NCBI RefSeq assembly: GCF_016918855.1
Contig: NZ_JADKYB010000016.1
Span: 1 to 64,000 of the forward strand
Direction: 5' to 3'
Origin: Actinacidiphila acididurans
GTDB lineage: Bacteria > Actinomycetota > Actinomycetes > Streptomycetales > Streptomycetaceae
Length of the DNA: 64,000 bases
Below, piece by piece: positions 16,838-27,233 of this stretch. The translations under genes were made by a program, and so were the position numbers. The notes beneath the pieces are model-generated. The model saw nothing but the letters and a program-made list of their open reading frames with translations. It had not been told where the DNA came from and ran no database searches. The first letter of the stretch is position 1, and every line of letters begins with the position of its first letter.

Positions 16838-17700
16838 GGGCGTACGGGCGCCGGGGCGGGGACGGGCGCTGCCGCCGGACCGGCCCGGCCGGCCAGCAGG
16901 CGTTCGGCCAGCGGCCCGAAGAGCAGGCCGATGGCGCCCCAGAGCAGCGCCTGCGCGGCCACGGAGGCCAGGCGGAAGGAGAACAGCACGTCCGCCGGGA
17001 AGCCCGGGTAGACGATCCTGCCGTGCGGGTCGGTCAGCGGCAGTGGCGTCTCGGACGGGTGGTGCCCGTAACTCTGGACGTTGACGGCCAGGTCGCCCAG
17101 CGACGGCAGCAGCGCCATCACCACGCCGATCGCGACGACGTAGGACGCGGCGGCCAGCAAGGTGGCGTTCCAGTTGCCGAACCGCCCGGCCAGCCGCCGG
17201 CCCAGCCACACGCTGAGCACCAGCAGCACCACGGAGGCGACCACCATCAGCAGATAGAGGTTGCCGCGGGTGCGGATGGTCTCGGCGTGGCCGATCGCCG
17301 GCGGGTTGGCCGGGTACTTCAGGAACGGCACGAAGAAGACGCCGAGGAAGCCGCCGAGGGCGACGAGCACGGCCAGGGTGCGGGGCCGCAGCCGGCCCAC
17401 CCGGCCCAGGCACACGGCGTAGACGACGGCGAACACCGCCCCCATGGCCGCGCCGAAGGCGATCAGGCCGACACCCATCCCGACATCGGCCTGGACGGTA
17501 CGGCTGAACAGGTCGGGGTCGGCCGCCTCGGCGGGCAGGCCGGCCGCCTTGTCGAGTACCGCCTGCGCGGCGTCACGGCCGTTCTCGTAGGCGATGGCCT
17601 TGTCGATCTGGGGCTCGGCGAAGATCCGTGCGAAGAGGAACGCGAGCAGGCCCGCGACGGCGCCGGCCAGCACGCCGCGCAGGATGATGCGCTTTTCCAT
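16834..17700 (-). CDS. cbtA: CbtA cobalt-transporter-type membrane protein
   Basis: 288 residues. ATG 17700 starts MEKRIILRGVLAGAVAGLLAFLFARIFAEPQIDKAIAYE, the conserved CbtA opening with the EPQID.AIAYE motif. About five to six membrane helices follow, with loops containing FVPFLKYPANPPAIG and SYGHHP. CbtA is thought to work with the small His-rich CbtB in cobalt import across the membrane. Order cbtB-cbtA behind a cobalamin riboswitch matches other actinomycetes. No close Shine-Dalgarno sequence is seen. Confidence 0.9.
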   Translation of the reverse strand: MEKRIILRGVLAGAVAGLLAFLFARIFAEPQIDKAIAYENGRDAAQAVLDKAAGLPAEAADPDLFSRTVQADVGMGVGLIAFGAAMGAVFAVVYAVCLGRVGRLRPRTLAVLVALGGFLGVFFVPFLKYPANPPAIGHAETIRTRGNLYLLMVVASVVLLVLSVWLGRRLAGRFGNWNATLLAAASYVVAIGVVMALLPSLGDLAVNVQSYGHHPSETPLPLTDPHGRIVYPGFPADVLFSFRLASVAAQALLWGAIGLLFGPLAERLLAGRAGPAAAPVPAPAPVRP

Positions 17701-17795
17701 GTCGGTTGTCCGCTCTCCGGTGCAGCCGGTGGTGACGGGCGATCCGGGTACGCGGGCTCGCGGGCCCGCGCCCGGATCGGTGGCTCGGAGGCGGA

Positions 17796-18023
17796 TCAGT
17801 GGCAGGGGAAGCCGAGGAAGTGGCGGGCGTCGTGCACGAACTCGTGGACGTGCATGTCCTTGCCGAACACGGAGTAGGCGCCCTGGTCGACCCCGATGAA
17901 GTAGTAGACGGCCAGGGCCACGATCGCGGTGCCCACCAGCCACGCCAGGGCCTTGGTGACGGGCATGACGACGGGCGTCGTGGTGGAGGTGGGTGCGGCG
18001 CCGGGCACGGAGCTGCTGCTCAC
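17796..18023 (-). CDS. cbtB: CbtB small His-rich cobalt-transport protein
   Basis: 75 residues from GTG 18023 with AAGGAG seven bases upstream. One membrane helix (ALAWLVGTAIVALAVYYFIGV, about residues 25-45) is followed by a histidine-rich tail (HVHEFVHDARHFLGFPCH) suited to cobalt binding, the CbtB hallmark. It is the first gene after a cobalamin riboswitch and 95 bp upstream of cbtA. It is expected to be shut off when cobalamin is plentiful. Confidence 0.92.
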   Translation of the reverse strand: MSSSSVPGAAPTSTTTPVVMPVTKALAWLVGTAIVALAVYYFIGVDQGAYSVFGKDMHVHEFVHDARHFLGFPCH

Positions 18024-18059
18024 AGTGGTCTCCTTCGGGGATCGAGCGTCCCGCGGTCA

Positions 18060-18185
18060 GTGGAGCGTCGTGACGGCGAGGTATCTGACTGCGACTCCGC
18101 GAGATGCGGACCCGATCACAGTGGCGCGACCGTGCTGGATTCCCACCAGCTTCCCTCTGCCGTCCTTTGTCAAGGAGCGTACGGA
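18060..18185 (-). ncRNA. cobalamin riboswitch
   Basis: Read on the minus strand, the leader of cbtB contains the conserved cobalamin-aptamer blocks in order: GGGAAGCTGGTGGGAATCC (18138-18156), CACGGTCGCGCCACTGT (18119-18135) and the B12-box-like AGTCAGATACC (18080-18090). The cbtB ribosome-binding site begins about 30 bases further on, which fits control of translation start. End points are approximate. Confidence 0.9.
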
Positions 18186-18420
18186 GGATGAGCGCGCCAC
18201 GTCAATGCGGGTGCCGGGGCCGGCCGGTGGCGGGCGAAATTCCCGGAGCGGACCTCCGGGACGGAAGGCGCAGGAATCCTCCTTCCGGGCATGCGGTGTC
18301 GGGCAGGTGAACTGAGGGGGAAATATGGACTCCTGGCCCACCCGTGGCCCGAAGGCCGCGGCGGCGGGTGCTTAGAGTGAGTCGCACCCACGATCCACGC
18401 ACGACATCGGAGGTCCGGCC

Positions 18421-19854
18421 GTGTCCGCCGAACCCGCTTCCGCCCCGCCGGACCACCCCGCCCCGAAGGCGCCGCCGCCACCGGCCGGCGAGGACGGCAC
18501 GGCGGCGGGCGGCACCGCCCGGGGCACCGCCGCGGACGGCACCGTGGACGGCAGCACGGACGGCGCCGGCGACACGGCCGCGGACATATCGCCGGGCGAC
18601 CCCGCCGCTGAGCCCCGCACCGACGCCGCCAGGCACCGGCCCCGGGCCCGCGCCTGGCAGGCCGCCGTCGCCGCGGTCGTCGTCGCCGGAGCGGTCACCG
18701 CCGCCGTACTGGCCGCGGGCGGCGGCTCGGGCGGCGGCAAGCCCGCCGCGGACGCGACGCCCACCCCGGGCCGGGCCGCCGACGGCCTGTGGCACACCGC
18801 GGTGGAGGTCTCCACCAGCGGGTGCGGGCAGGGCTGGACCGGCCCGCGCACCGGGACGCAGTCGTTCGACCTGCGCAACACCGGGGAGAACCCGTCCGAG
18901 GTGTATCTGATCGACCCGAGGAGCGGCAGGCTCTTCGGCGAGCTGGACGGCCTGGCGCCGGGCACCACCCGGCCGATGGTGGTGGACCTGGGCAGCGGCA
19001 CGTACGCCTTCAAGTGCGTGGCGGAGGACACCGACGCGGTGACCGGGCCGTCGGTGGTCGTGCCGGGCAACGTGCCGCAGGGTCCGGCCGCGGCCCCGGT
19101 CAACCAGCACGACCTGATCCCGCCGACGCTGTCGTACCAGAAGTGGATCGGCGAGCGGATGAACGACCTGGTGACCGGCACCGGCCGGCTCAAGGCGGAC
19201 ATCGACGGCGGCGACCTGACCGCCGCGCGCCGCGACTGGCTGAGCGCGCACCTGGTGTACGAGCGGATGGGCGCGGCCTACGGCACGTTCGGGGACGCGG
19301 ACGGGAAGATCAACGGCACCGCGGCCCGGACCCCGGACGGGGTCAAGGACCCCGGCTTCACCGGCTTCCACCGGATCGAGTACGGCCTGTGGCACGGCCA
19401 GTCGGCCGCCTCGCTGAAGGGCTCGGCCGCGACGCTGGACTCCGACGCGCGGGCGCTGCGCACCAGTTGGTCGCAGGCCCGGATGGACCCCGCGGACCTG
19501 GGCCTGCGGGCGCACGAGATCATGGAGAACACCGAGCAGTTCGAGCTGACCGGTCGCACGGACTACGGCAGCGGCACCAACCTGGCCACCGCGCGCGCCA
19601 ATCTCGACGGCACCCGGGAGGTCCTGGACCAGTTGCACGCGCTGCTGGCCACCCGCGACCCCGACCTGCCGGCGCTGGACGCGGCGCTGACCCGTACCCA
19701 GAACGACCTGGACGCCCAGAACCACAACGGCACCTGGACGCCGCTGAGCGCGCTCGGCCAGGACCGGCGCGAGCGGATCAACTCCGACATCGGCGGCCTG
19801 CTGGAACAACTCGCCCCGGTGGCGACGCTCTTCGACGTACGGAGGACGGCATGA
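18421..19854 (+). CDS. efeO: EfeO-like iron-uptake lipoprotein-type component
   Basis: 477 residues from GTG 18421, GGAGG seven bases upstream. A long Ala/Pro/Asp-rich cytoplasmic N-terminus (1-79) is followed by one membrane helix (80-100), so the protein is anchored rather than freely secreted. Next come a cupredoxin-like EfeO N-domain (about 120-225) and an imelysin (M75) domain (about 228-475). The imelysin domain has the metal motif HxxE at H317-E320 (GFHRIEYGLWHG). In EfeUOB, EfeO binds and delivers ferrous or ferric iron. It overlaps efeB by four bases. No EfeU permease gene is present on either side. The extended N-terminus is longer than in most EfeO proteins. Confidence 0.88.
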   Translation: MSAEPASAPPDHPAPKAPPPPAGEDGTAAGGTARGTAADGTVDGSTDGAGDTAADISPGDPAAEPRTDAARHRPRARAWQAAVAAVVVAGAVTAAVLAAGGGSGGGKPAADATPTPGRAADGLWHTAVEVSTSGCGQGWTGPRTGTQSFDLRNTGENPSEVYLIDPRSGRLFGELDGLAPGTTRPMVVDLGSGTYAFKCVAEDTDAVTGPSVVVPGNVPQGPAAAPVNQHDLIPPTLSYQKWIGERMNDLVTGTGRLKADIDGGDLTAARRDWLSAHLVYERMGAAYGTFGDADGKINGTAARTPDGVKDPGFTGFHRIEYGLWHGQSAASLKGSAATLDSDARALRTSWSQARMDPADLGLRAHEIMENTEQFELTGRTDYGSGTNLATARANLDGTREVLDQLHALLATRDPDLPALDAALTRTQNDLDAQNHNGTWTPLSALGQDRRERINSDIGGLLEQLAPVATLFDVRRTA

Positions 19855-21119
19855 CCGACACCACGCCCGAGCCGGCCGGCGCCCTGAGGCGGCGCGGCTT
19901 CCTGCGCGGTGCGGCGCTCGGCGTCGGCACGGTCGGCGCCGTGACCGGCGCGGGGGCCGCCGCGGCGGCACTGACCGGCACCGCGCAGGCGGCGACGCCC
20001 ACGCCGAAGGAACCCGCCGCGCCCCCCGCGGACTTCCACGGCGTGCACCAGGCCGGCATCGTCCAGCCGGCGCAGAAGTGCACGGCCTTCCTGTCCTACG
20101 ACGTGACGGCCGCCGACCGGCGGGAACTGACCGAACTGCTGCGCTCGGTGACCGACCGGGCCCGGTTCCTGACCACCGGCGGCACTCCCGCGGCCCTGGG
20201 CATCACCGCGCCGCCCTCGGACAGCGGCACCCTGGGCCCGCAGGTGCCCGGCGACGGGCTGACCGTCACCGTCGGGGTCGGCTCCTCGCTGTTCGACGGC
20301 CGGTTCGGGCTGGCGGACCGCAAGCCGCTGCGGCTGTCGCCCATGCCCACCTTCCCGGACGACGACCTGGACCCGGCGTGGTGCCACGGGGACCTGAGCG
20401 TGCAGGTGAGCGCGGCGCACACGGACACCGTGCTGCACGCGGTCCGTGACATCGCCCGGCACACCCGCGGCGGGATGCAGGTGCGCTGGCGGATCGACGG
20501 CTTCACCAGCCCGCCGCGGCCCAGCGGCACCCAGCGCAACCACCTGGGCTTCAAGGACGGCATCTCCAACCCGGAGGTCACCGACCCGGCGGTCGCGGAC
20601 AAGTTGCTGTGGGTCACCGGCGGCGGCGAGCCGCAGTGGGCGCAGGGCGGCTCGTACCAGGTGGTGCGGGTGATCCGGATGCTGGTGGAGTTCTGGGACC
20701 GGGTGTCGGTGACCGAGCAGGAGCGGATGTTCGGCCGCAGCAAGGCCACCGGAGCGCCGCTGGACGGCTCCGGGGAGTTCGACGCGCCCAAGTTCGCGCA
20801 GGACCCGACCGGTGACGTGATCCCCCTGGACAGCCACATACGGATGGCCAACCCGCGCACCACGCAGAGCGAGGGCTCGCGGATCCTGCGCCGGGGCTAC
20901 AACTACGACCTCGGCACGGACAGCGACGGCAACCTCGACATGGGGCTGATCTTCACCTGCTACCAGCAGGACGTCGTCCGGCAGTTCGAGGCCGTGCAGA
21001 AGCGGCTCGCCGGTGAGCCGCTGGTCGACTACATCACCCCGTTCGGCGGCGGCTACTTCTTCGCGCTGCCCGGCGTGCGGGACCGCAATGACTGGCTGGG
21101 GCGCGCGTTGCTGGCGTGA
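19851..21119 (+). CDS. efeB: EfeB Dyp-type heme peroxidase
   Basis: 422 residues; ATG 19851 overlaps the efeO stop (ATGA). A Tat signal is visible (RRRGFLRGAALGVGTVGAVTGAG, residues 13-35), so a folded heme enzyme is exported. The Dyp signature GFKDGISNP (about residues 233-241, with the catalytic Asp) and downstream RRGYNYD and FTCYQQD segments are present. EfeB peroxidises ferrous iron or extracts iron from heme for EfeO/EfeU. Coupling to efeO supports the same pathway; the missing permease is odd. Confidence 0.92.
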   Translation: MTDTTPEPAGALRRRGFLRGAALGVGTVGAVTGAGAAAAALTGTAQAATPTPKEPAAPPADFHGVHQAGIVQPAQKCTAFLSYDVTAADRRELTELLRSVTDRARFLTTGGTPAALGITAPPSDSGTLGPQVPGDGLTVTVGVGSSLFDGRFGLADRKPLRLSPMPTFPDDDLDPAWCHGDLSVQVSAAHTDTVLHAVRDIARHTRGGMQVRWRIDGFTSPPRPSGTQRNHLGFKDGISNPEVTDPAVADKLLWVTGGGEPQWAQGGSYQVVRVIRMLVEFWDRVSVTEQERMFGRSKATGAPLDGSGEFDAPKFAQDPTGDVIPLDSHIRMANPRTTQSEGSRILRRGYNYDLGTDSDGNLDMGLIFTCYQQDVVRQFEAVQKRLAGEPLVDYITPFGGGYFFALPGVRDRNDWLGRALLA

Positions 21120-21189
21120 ACCCGTCAGGCCGTCCTTCCCGGAAGAGTAAAAGGCGAGTCAAGGATTCCTCTGGAAATGCTGACCCGCT

Positions 21190-21212
21190 GTTCACGTCAA
21201 CGTCATCATCGG
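21190..21212. promoter_or_regulatory. possible PhoP-type direct repeats
   Basis: GTTCACGTCAACGTCATC contains two loose matches to the GTTCACC-like PHO-box unit about 11 bp apart, about 100 bp before the phosphoesterase start. The match is weak; it is recorded because secreted phosphatases in Streptomyces are commonly PhoP-controlled. Confidence 0.25.
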
Positions 21213-21312
21213 GCCGTTGGCATGTCGTGGACCACCATGACGATCTCGTCCGTCAACGTGCATGAATGAGCCACAAGGCACGGTAAAGAGCCACTTAGCG
21301 GAGGCTGAGAGC

Positions 21313-23235
21313 ATGAGCACCACACGCGGTTCGGGCAAGAAGAGAGGGGCGGGCAAGCGTATGCGGCCCGCACGCTGGGGGGCGTTCGCCGGAGCCGCGG
21401 CTCTTGCCCTGATGGGCGGGACCGCGCAGGTCGCCCAGGCCGACTCCGCCCACCACGGCGGCGACGCGACGACGACCCCGATCAAGCACGTCGTGGTCAT
21501 CTTCCAGGAGAACGTCTCCTTCGACCACTACTTCGGCACCTACCCGGTGGCGGCGAACACCGACGGCACCAAGTTCACGGCGTCCAAGAAGACGCCGAAG
21601 GACATCGACACGGTGGCGCACGCGGGTCTGCTGACGAAGAACCCGAACCAGTACGCGCCCAAGCGTCTCGGCCCGGACAAGGCCCTGACCTGCGACCAGA
21701 ACCACAACTACGGTGCCGAGCAGTACGCGGGCAACGGCGGCAAGGCCGACGCGTACGTGCAGAACACCGAGACCAGCACCTGCTCCGGCGGCCTGTTCGG
21801 CGAGCCCGGCCTGGTGATGGACTACTACGACGGCAACACCGTCACGGGTCTGTGGAACTACGCCCAGCACTACTCCATGAGCGACAACTCCTGGAGCAAC
21901 ACCTACGGGCCGTCCACCCCGGGCGCGCTCAACCTGATCTCGGGCCAGACGCACGGCGTCATCTCGGTCGACCCGAAGACCGGCTCGGAGAACCCGACGC
22001 AGACCGCCACCCCCGACGCGTACACGGTGGTCTCGCCGGACGCCAAGGGTGTCGGCACGGTCATCAACGACCCCGACCCGGCGTACGACGACTGCTCGGA
22101 CAGCGACCACACCGGCACCAACGCGCTGGCGTCCATGCAGGGCAAGAACATCGGTGACCTGCTCAACGCCAAGAACGTGAGCTGGGGCTGGTTCCAGGGC
22201 GGCTTCCGCCCGGGCACCGCGTGGGACGGCAAGGCCGGTGACTACGCCTCCTGCCGCACCGTCACCCACACCAACATCGGTGGCGCCGCGTCCGAGGACT
22301 ACAGCCCGCACCACTCGCCGTTCCAGTACTACAAGTCCACGGCGAACCCGCACCACCTGCCGCCGAAGAACGTGGCGGAGATCGGTCACAACGGTCAGGC
22401 CAACCACAACTACGACCTGACCGACTTCGACTCCGCGCTGAAGGCGGGCAACCTGCCGGCCGTCAGCTTCCTGAAGGCCGCGGAGTACCAGGACGGCCAC
22501 GCCGGTTACTCCGACCCGACCGACGAGCAGAACTTCCTCGTCAAGGAGATCAACGCGCTCCAGTCCTCCCCGGACTGGAAGGACACCGCGGTCGTCATCG
22601 CGTACGACGACTCGGACGGCTGGTACGACCACGCGTTCGCCGCGCCGCAGAACGGCTCGAAGAACACCTCCCTCGGCTCCAACGGCAAGGCCGTCGACAG
22701 CCCGGCCTGCCAGGCCGGTCCGGCCGCCGCGGGTGGCTACGCGGACCGCTGCGGCCCGGGCACCCGGCAGCCGCTGCTGGTCATCTCCCCCTACAGCAAG
22801 GTGAACTCGGTCGACCACACCCGCACCGAGCAGGCGTCGATCACCCAGTTCATCGAGGACAACTGGAAGACCGGCCGCATCGGTGACGCGTCCTTCGACG
22901 CCACCTCGGGCTCGCTGCTGGGCGCCTTCGACTTCAAGCACCCGAACAACAAGCAGGTCCTGCTGAACACCAACGGCTCGGTCAAGTCGGTCCGGCCGAT
23001 CGGCTTCTCCGGTGTGGGCAACGGCGGCACCGGTGGCGGCAACGGCCACCACGACACCAACGCCGCGGCCGGCACCGCCGGCGGCTCGGGCAACGCCCCG
23101 ACCACCCAGCTCGCGGAGACCGGCAGTTCCTCGCCGGCCCTGCCGCTCGGCATCACCGGTGGCGCGCTGGTCGTCGGCGCGGGCGCGCTCTACTACGCCC
23201 GCAAGCACCGCCGCACCCCGCTCACCACCGCCTGA
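21313..23235 (+). CDS. sortase-anchored phosphoesterase (phospholipase C/acid phosphatase family)
   Basis: 640 residues from ATG 21313, chosen over ATG 21262 because GGAGG lies eight bases upstream. A signal peptide ends near AQVAQADS. The catalytic family signature is IKHVVVIFQENVSFDHYFGTYP (about residues 57-78), with metal ligands expected in the E-N-x-S-F-D-H block. Further motifs include PGALNLISGQTHG, VIAYDDSDGWYDH and LLVISPYSKVN. The C-terminus has LAETG (600-604), a hydrophobic helix and a basic tail (YYARKHRRTP), the class-E sortase signal of actinomycetes. The enzyme is thus attached to the cell wall. It probably releases phosphate from phospholipids or phosphate esters. A hairpin terminator follows. 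Confidence 0.9.
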   Translation: MSTTRGSGKKRGAGKRMRPARWGAFAGAAALALMGGTAQVAQADSAHHGGDATTTPIKHVVVIFQENVSFDHYFGTYPVAANTDGTKFTASKKTPKDIDTVAHAGLLTKNPNQYAPKRLGPDKALTCDQNHNYGAEQYAGNGGKADAYVQNTETSTCSGGLFGEPGLVMDYYDGNTVTGLWNYAQHYSMSDNSWSNTYGPSTPGALNLISGQTHGVISVDPKTGSENPTQTATPDAYTVVSPDAKGVGTVINDPDPAYDDCSDSDHTGTNALASMQGKNIGDLLNAKNVSWGWFQGGFRPGTAWDGKAGDYASCRTVTHTNIGGAASEDYSPHHSPFQYYKSTANPHHLPPKNVAEIGHNGQANHNYDLTDFDSALKAGNLPAVSFLKAAEYQDGHAGYSDPTDEQNFLVKEINALQSSPDWKDTAVVIAYDDSDGWYDHAFAAPQNGSKNTSLGSNGKAVDSPACQAGPAAAGGYADRCGPGTRQPLLVISPYSKVNSVDHTRTEQASITQFIEDNWKTGRIGDASFDATSGSLLGAFDFKHPNNKQVLLNTNGSVKSVRPIGFSGVGNGGTGGGNGHHDTNAAAGTAGGSGNAPTTQLAETGSSSPALPLGITGGALVVGAGALYYARKHRRTPLTTA

Positions 23236-23287
23236 TCGCGGCGCCGATCACAACTGAGCACCACCTGCACGACTGAGCACTGACGAG

Positions 23288-23317
23288 GGGCCGCTCCGGC
23301 ACAGGCCGGGGCGGCCC
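23288..23317 (+). terminator. hairpin terminator after phosphoesterase gene
   Basis: Inverted repeat GGGCCGCTCCGGC / GCCGGGGCGGCCC with one mismatch and a three- to four-base loop, 50 bp after the stop. There is no T-run, as is usual in this GC range. Confidence 0.7.
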
Positions 23318-23462
23318 TTCGGCGTGTACGGGGGCCTTCGGCGTGTACGGGGACGCGCCGGAAGTACGGGCCCGCGCCGGCGGTGGGCCGGACGGGGGAT
23401 CGCGTTCGCCGAAACGGCAACAGGATTTGCCATCACGGGGTGGCGCCGCGCAGGGTCGGGCC

Positions 23463-24425
23463 ATGACGAGCGAACGACAGGCACCGGCAGCGGCCTCCGG
23501 GCACGGCGGTCACGGTCAGGGGAATCATGGTGGCCACGGCGGTCACCACCACAGTCACGGCCACAGCCACGGCGGCGAGGACATCGACTGGGCCGCGATG
23601 GCGGCCCACCTGGAGCGGGAGGGCGAGCTCACGCTCCCCGAGCTCACCGGGACCGCGCGGTGGCTGCGCGGCCTGACCGCCGGCGAGGGCGCGGGCGTAC
23701 GGCGGGTGCTGGACGTGGGCAGCGGCCCGGGCGTGGCGGCCGGTGTGTTCGCGCAGGAGTTCCCCGGGGCCCAGGTGGTCGCGGTGGACGGCTCGGCCCC
23801 GCTGCTGGAACGGGCCCTGGAGCGGGCCGCCGCGGCGGGCCTGGGCCCGGACCGCTTCACCACTGTGGCCGCGGACCTGCCGGAGGACTTCGGCGCGCTG
23901 GGACAGGCCGACCTGATCTGGTCCAGCCGCGCCGTGCACCACCTGGGCGACCAGCAGGACGCGCTGAACCGCCTGGCCCGGGCGCTGCGCGAGGGCGGGC
24001 TGCTGGCGATCGCGGAGGACGGACTGCCGCTGCGCTTCCTGCCCCGCGACATCGGCCTGGGCCGGCCCGGGCTCGCCACGCGGCTCGACGCGGTGAACGC
24101 GGAGTGGTTCACCGCGATGCGGGCCGAACTGCCGTACGCGGCGACCGTGGTCGAGGACTGGCCCGAGCTGCTGCGCCGCGCCGGGCTCACCCCCGTGGGA
24201 TCACGCACCTTCCTCACCGACCTGCCCGCGCCGCTGGGGCCGGCCGCGCGGGATCAGCTGCACGCCCGCCTGTCGCGGACCCGGGAGATGATGGCCGACG
24301 ACCTGGCCGAGGACGATCTGCGCACGCTGGACGCCCTGCTGGACGACGACTCGCCGCACACGATCCGCAGCCGCCCCGACGCCTTCTTCCTCACCGCGTA
24401 CACAGTGCATGCCGCCGTACGGTGA
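23463..24425 (+). CDS. SAM-dependent methyltransferase with His-rich N-terminus
   Basis: 320 residues from ATG 23463. Residues ~13-38 are a histidine/glycine cluster (GHGGHGQGNHGG, GGHHHSHGHSHGG), a likely metal-binding tail not needed for the fold. The class I methyltransferase domain follows: motif I VLDVGSGPGVAAGVFA (about 82-97), acidic VVAVDGSAPLL, and motif LIWSSRAVHHLGDQQDALNRLARALREGGLLAIAEDG. The C-terminal third is helical. The substrate is unknown; the His-rich tail suggests nickel, zinc or copper chelation. The start has only a weak AGGGT-like ribosome site. The gene stands alone between two terminator-bounded units. Confidence 0.85.
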   Translation: MTSERQAPAAASGHGGHGQGNHGGHGGHHHSHGHSHGGEDIDWAAMAAHLEREGELTLPELTGTARWLRGLTAGEGAGVRRVLDVGSGPGVAAGVFAQEFPGAQVVAVDGSAPLLERALERAAAAGLGPDRFTTVAADLPEDFGALGQADLIWSSRAVHHLGDQQDALNRLARALREGGLLAIAEDGLPLRFLPRDIGLGRPGLATRLDAVNAEWFTAMRAELPYAATVVEDWPELLRRAGLTPVGSRTFLTDLPAPLGPAARDQLHARLSRTREMMADDLAEDDLRTLDALLDDDSPHTIRSRPDAFFLTAYTVHAAVR

Positions 24426-24596
24426 ACGTCCGGTGAATGCGCGCAGTGAACGCGTGCACGCGGCAAGCACATCGGTTGCGTTCACGATCTGAAGGCATAT
24501 CACCTTCCAGCAGCGGCACGGGTATTGGCGAACCCTCCCTGTGCACAACTCTTGACATGCATGTAACACAGGGAGAAACATCACCGTGTGCATCGG

Positions 24597-24631
24597 GAGA
24601 GCGCTCTCTCGCGCTTGGGGAGAGCGCTGCC
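24597..24631. promoter_or_regulatory. paired LacI-type operators
   Basis: Perfect palindrome GAGAGCGCTCTC at 24597-24608, with a second half-conserved copy GAGAGCGCTGCC at 24620-24631, 23 bp apart (about two helix turns) and 55-90 bp before the start of the discoidin/beta-helix gene. The CGCT-centred palindrome is typical of LacI/CebR-class sugar repressors. A TTGACA hexamer lies upstream at 24552. Confidence 0.65.
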
Positions 24632-24685
24632 CCGGCGCGCATTGCTTACTCCACCCCCCACCTGTGGAATCAGGAGAGTTCGCCC

Positions 24686-26881
<2,196 letters not shown>

Positions 26882-26938
26882 ATCGCCGTACGGCGCTGAA
26901 GGGCCCGCTGAAGGACCCTGCTGAACGACCCACGTGAA

Positions 26939-26980
26939 GGGGCCGCCGTCCGCTTGCCGGGCGGCGGCCCCGCCGTTTTC
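26939..26980 (+). terminator. strong hairpin terminator
   Basis: Inverted repeat GGGGCCGCCGTCCG / CGGGCGGCGGCCCC (14 bp, one mismatch, short CTTGC-type loop), followed by GCCGTTTTCC. It lies 58 bp after the beta-helix gene stop. Confidence 0.8.
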
Positions 26981-27233
26981 CGGCCGGCCCCGCGCGGGAC
27001 CGCCGCGCGTCCGGGATCGTACGTAATCGGCGGCCGGTCCTGGGCTGTCGCGTCAGGGCACGGACAGCTTCACGCAATATCACCGGCCGGGATCTGCAAT
27101 ATGCCTTGACCTCTGCGCAACTTGAGCACAATTCTCGGTACCGCATCGCTTGTTGCAGACACTTCCAGGGCTCCATCCCCCCAAGGCCGGCCGTCGCCCT
27201 CGCCGTCCGGCCAGAACCCGAACGGAGTGGCAA

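Noticed and set aside
18302..18420. Possible iron-regulator (DmdR/IdeR) box before efeO
   Set aside because: Only a partial match (TTAGAGTGAGTCGCAC) to the palindromic TTAGGTTAG-type consensus; not strong enough to call.
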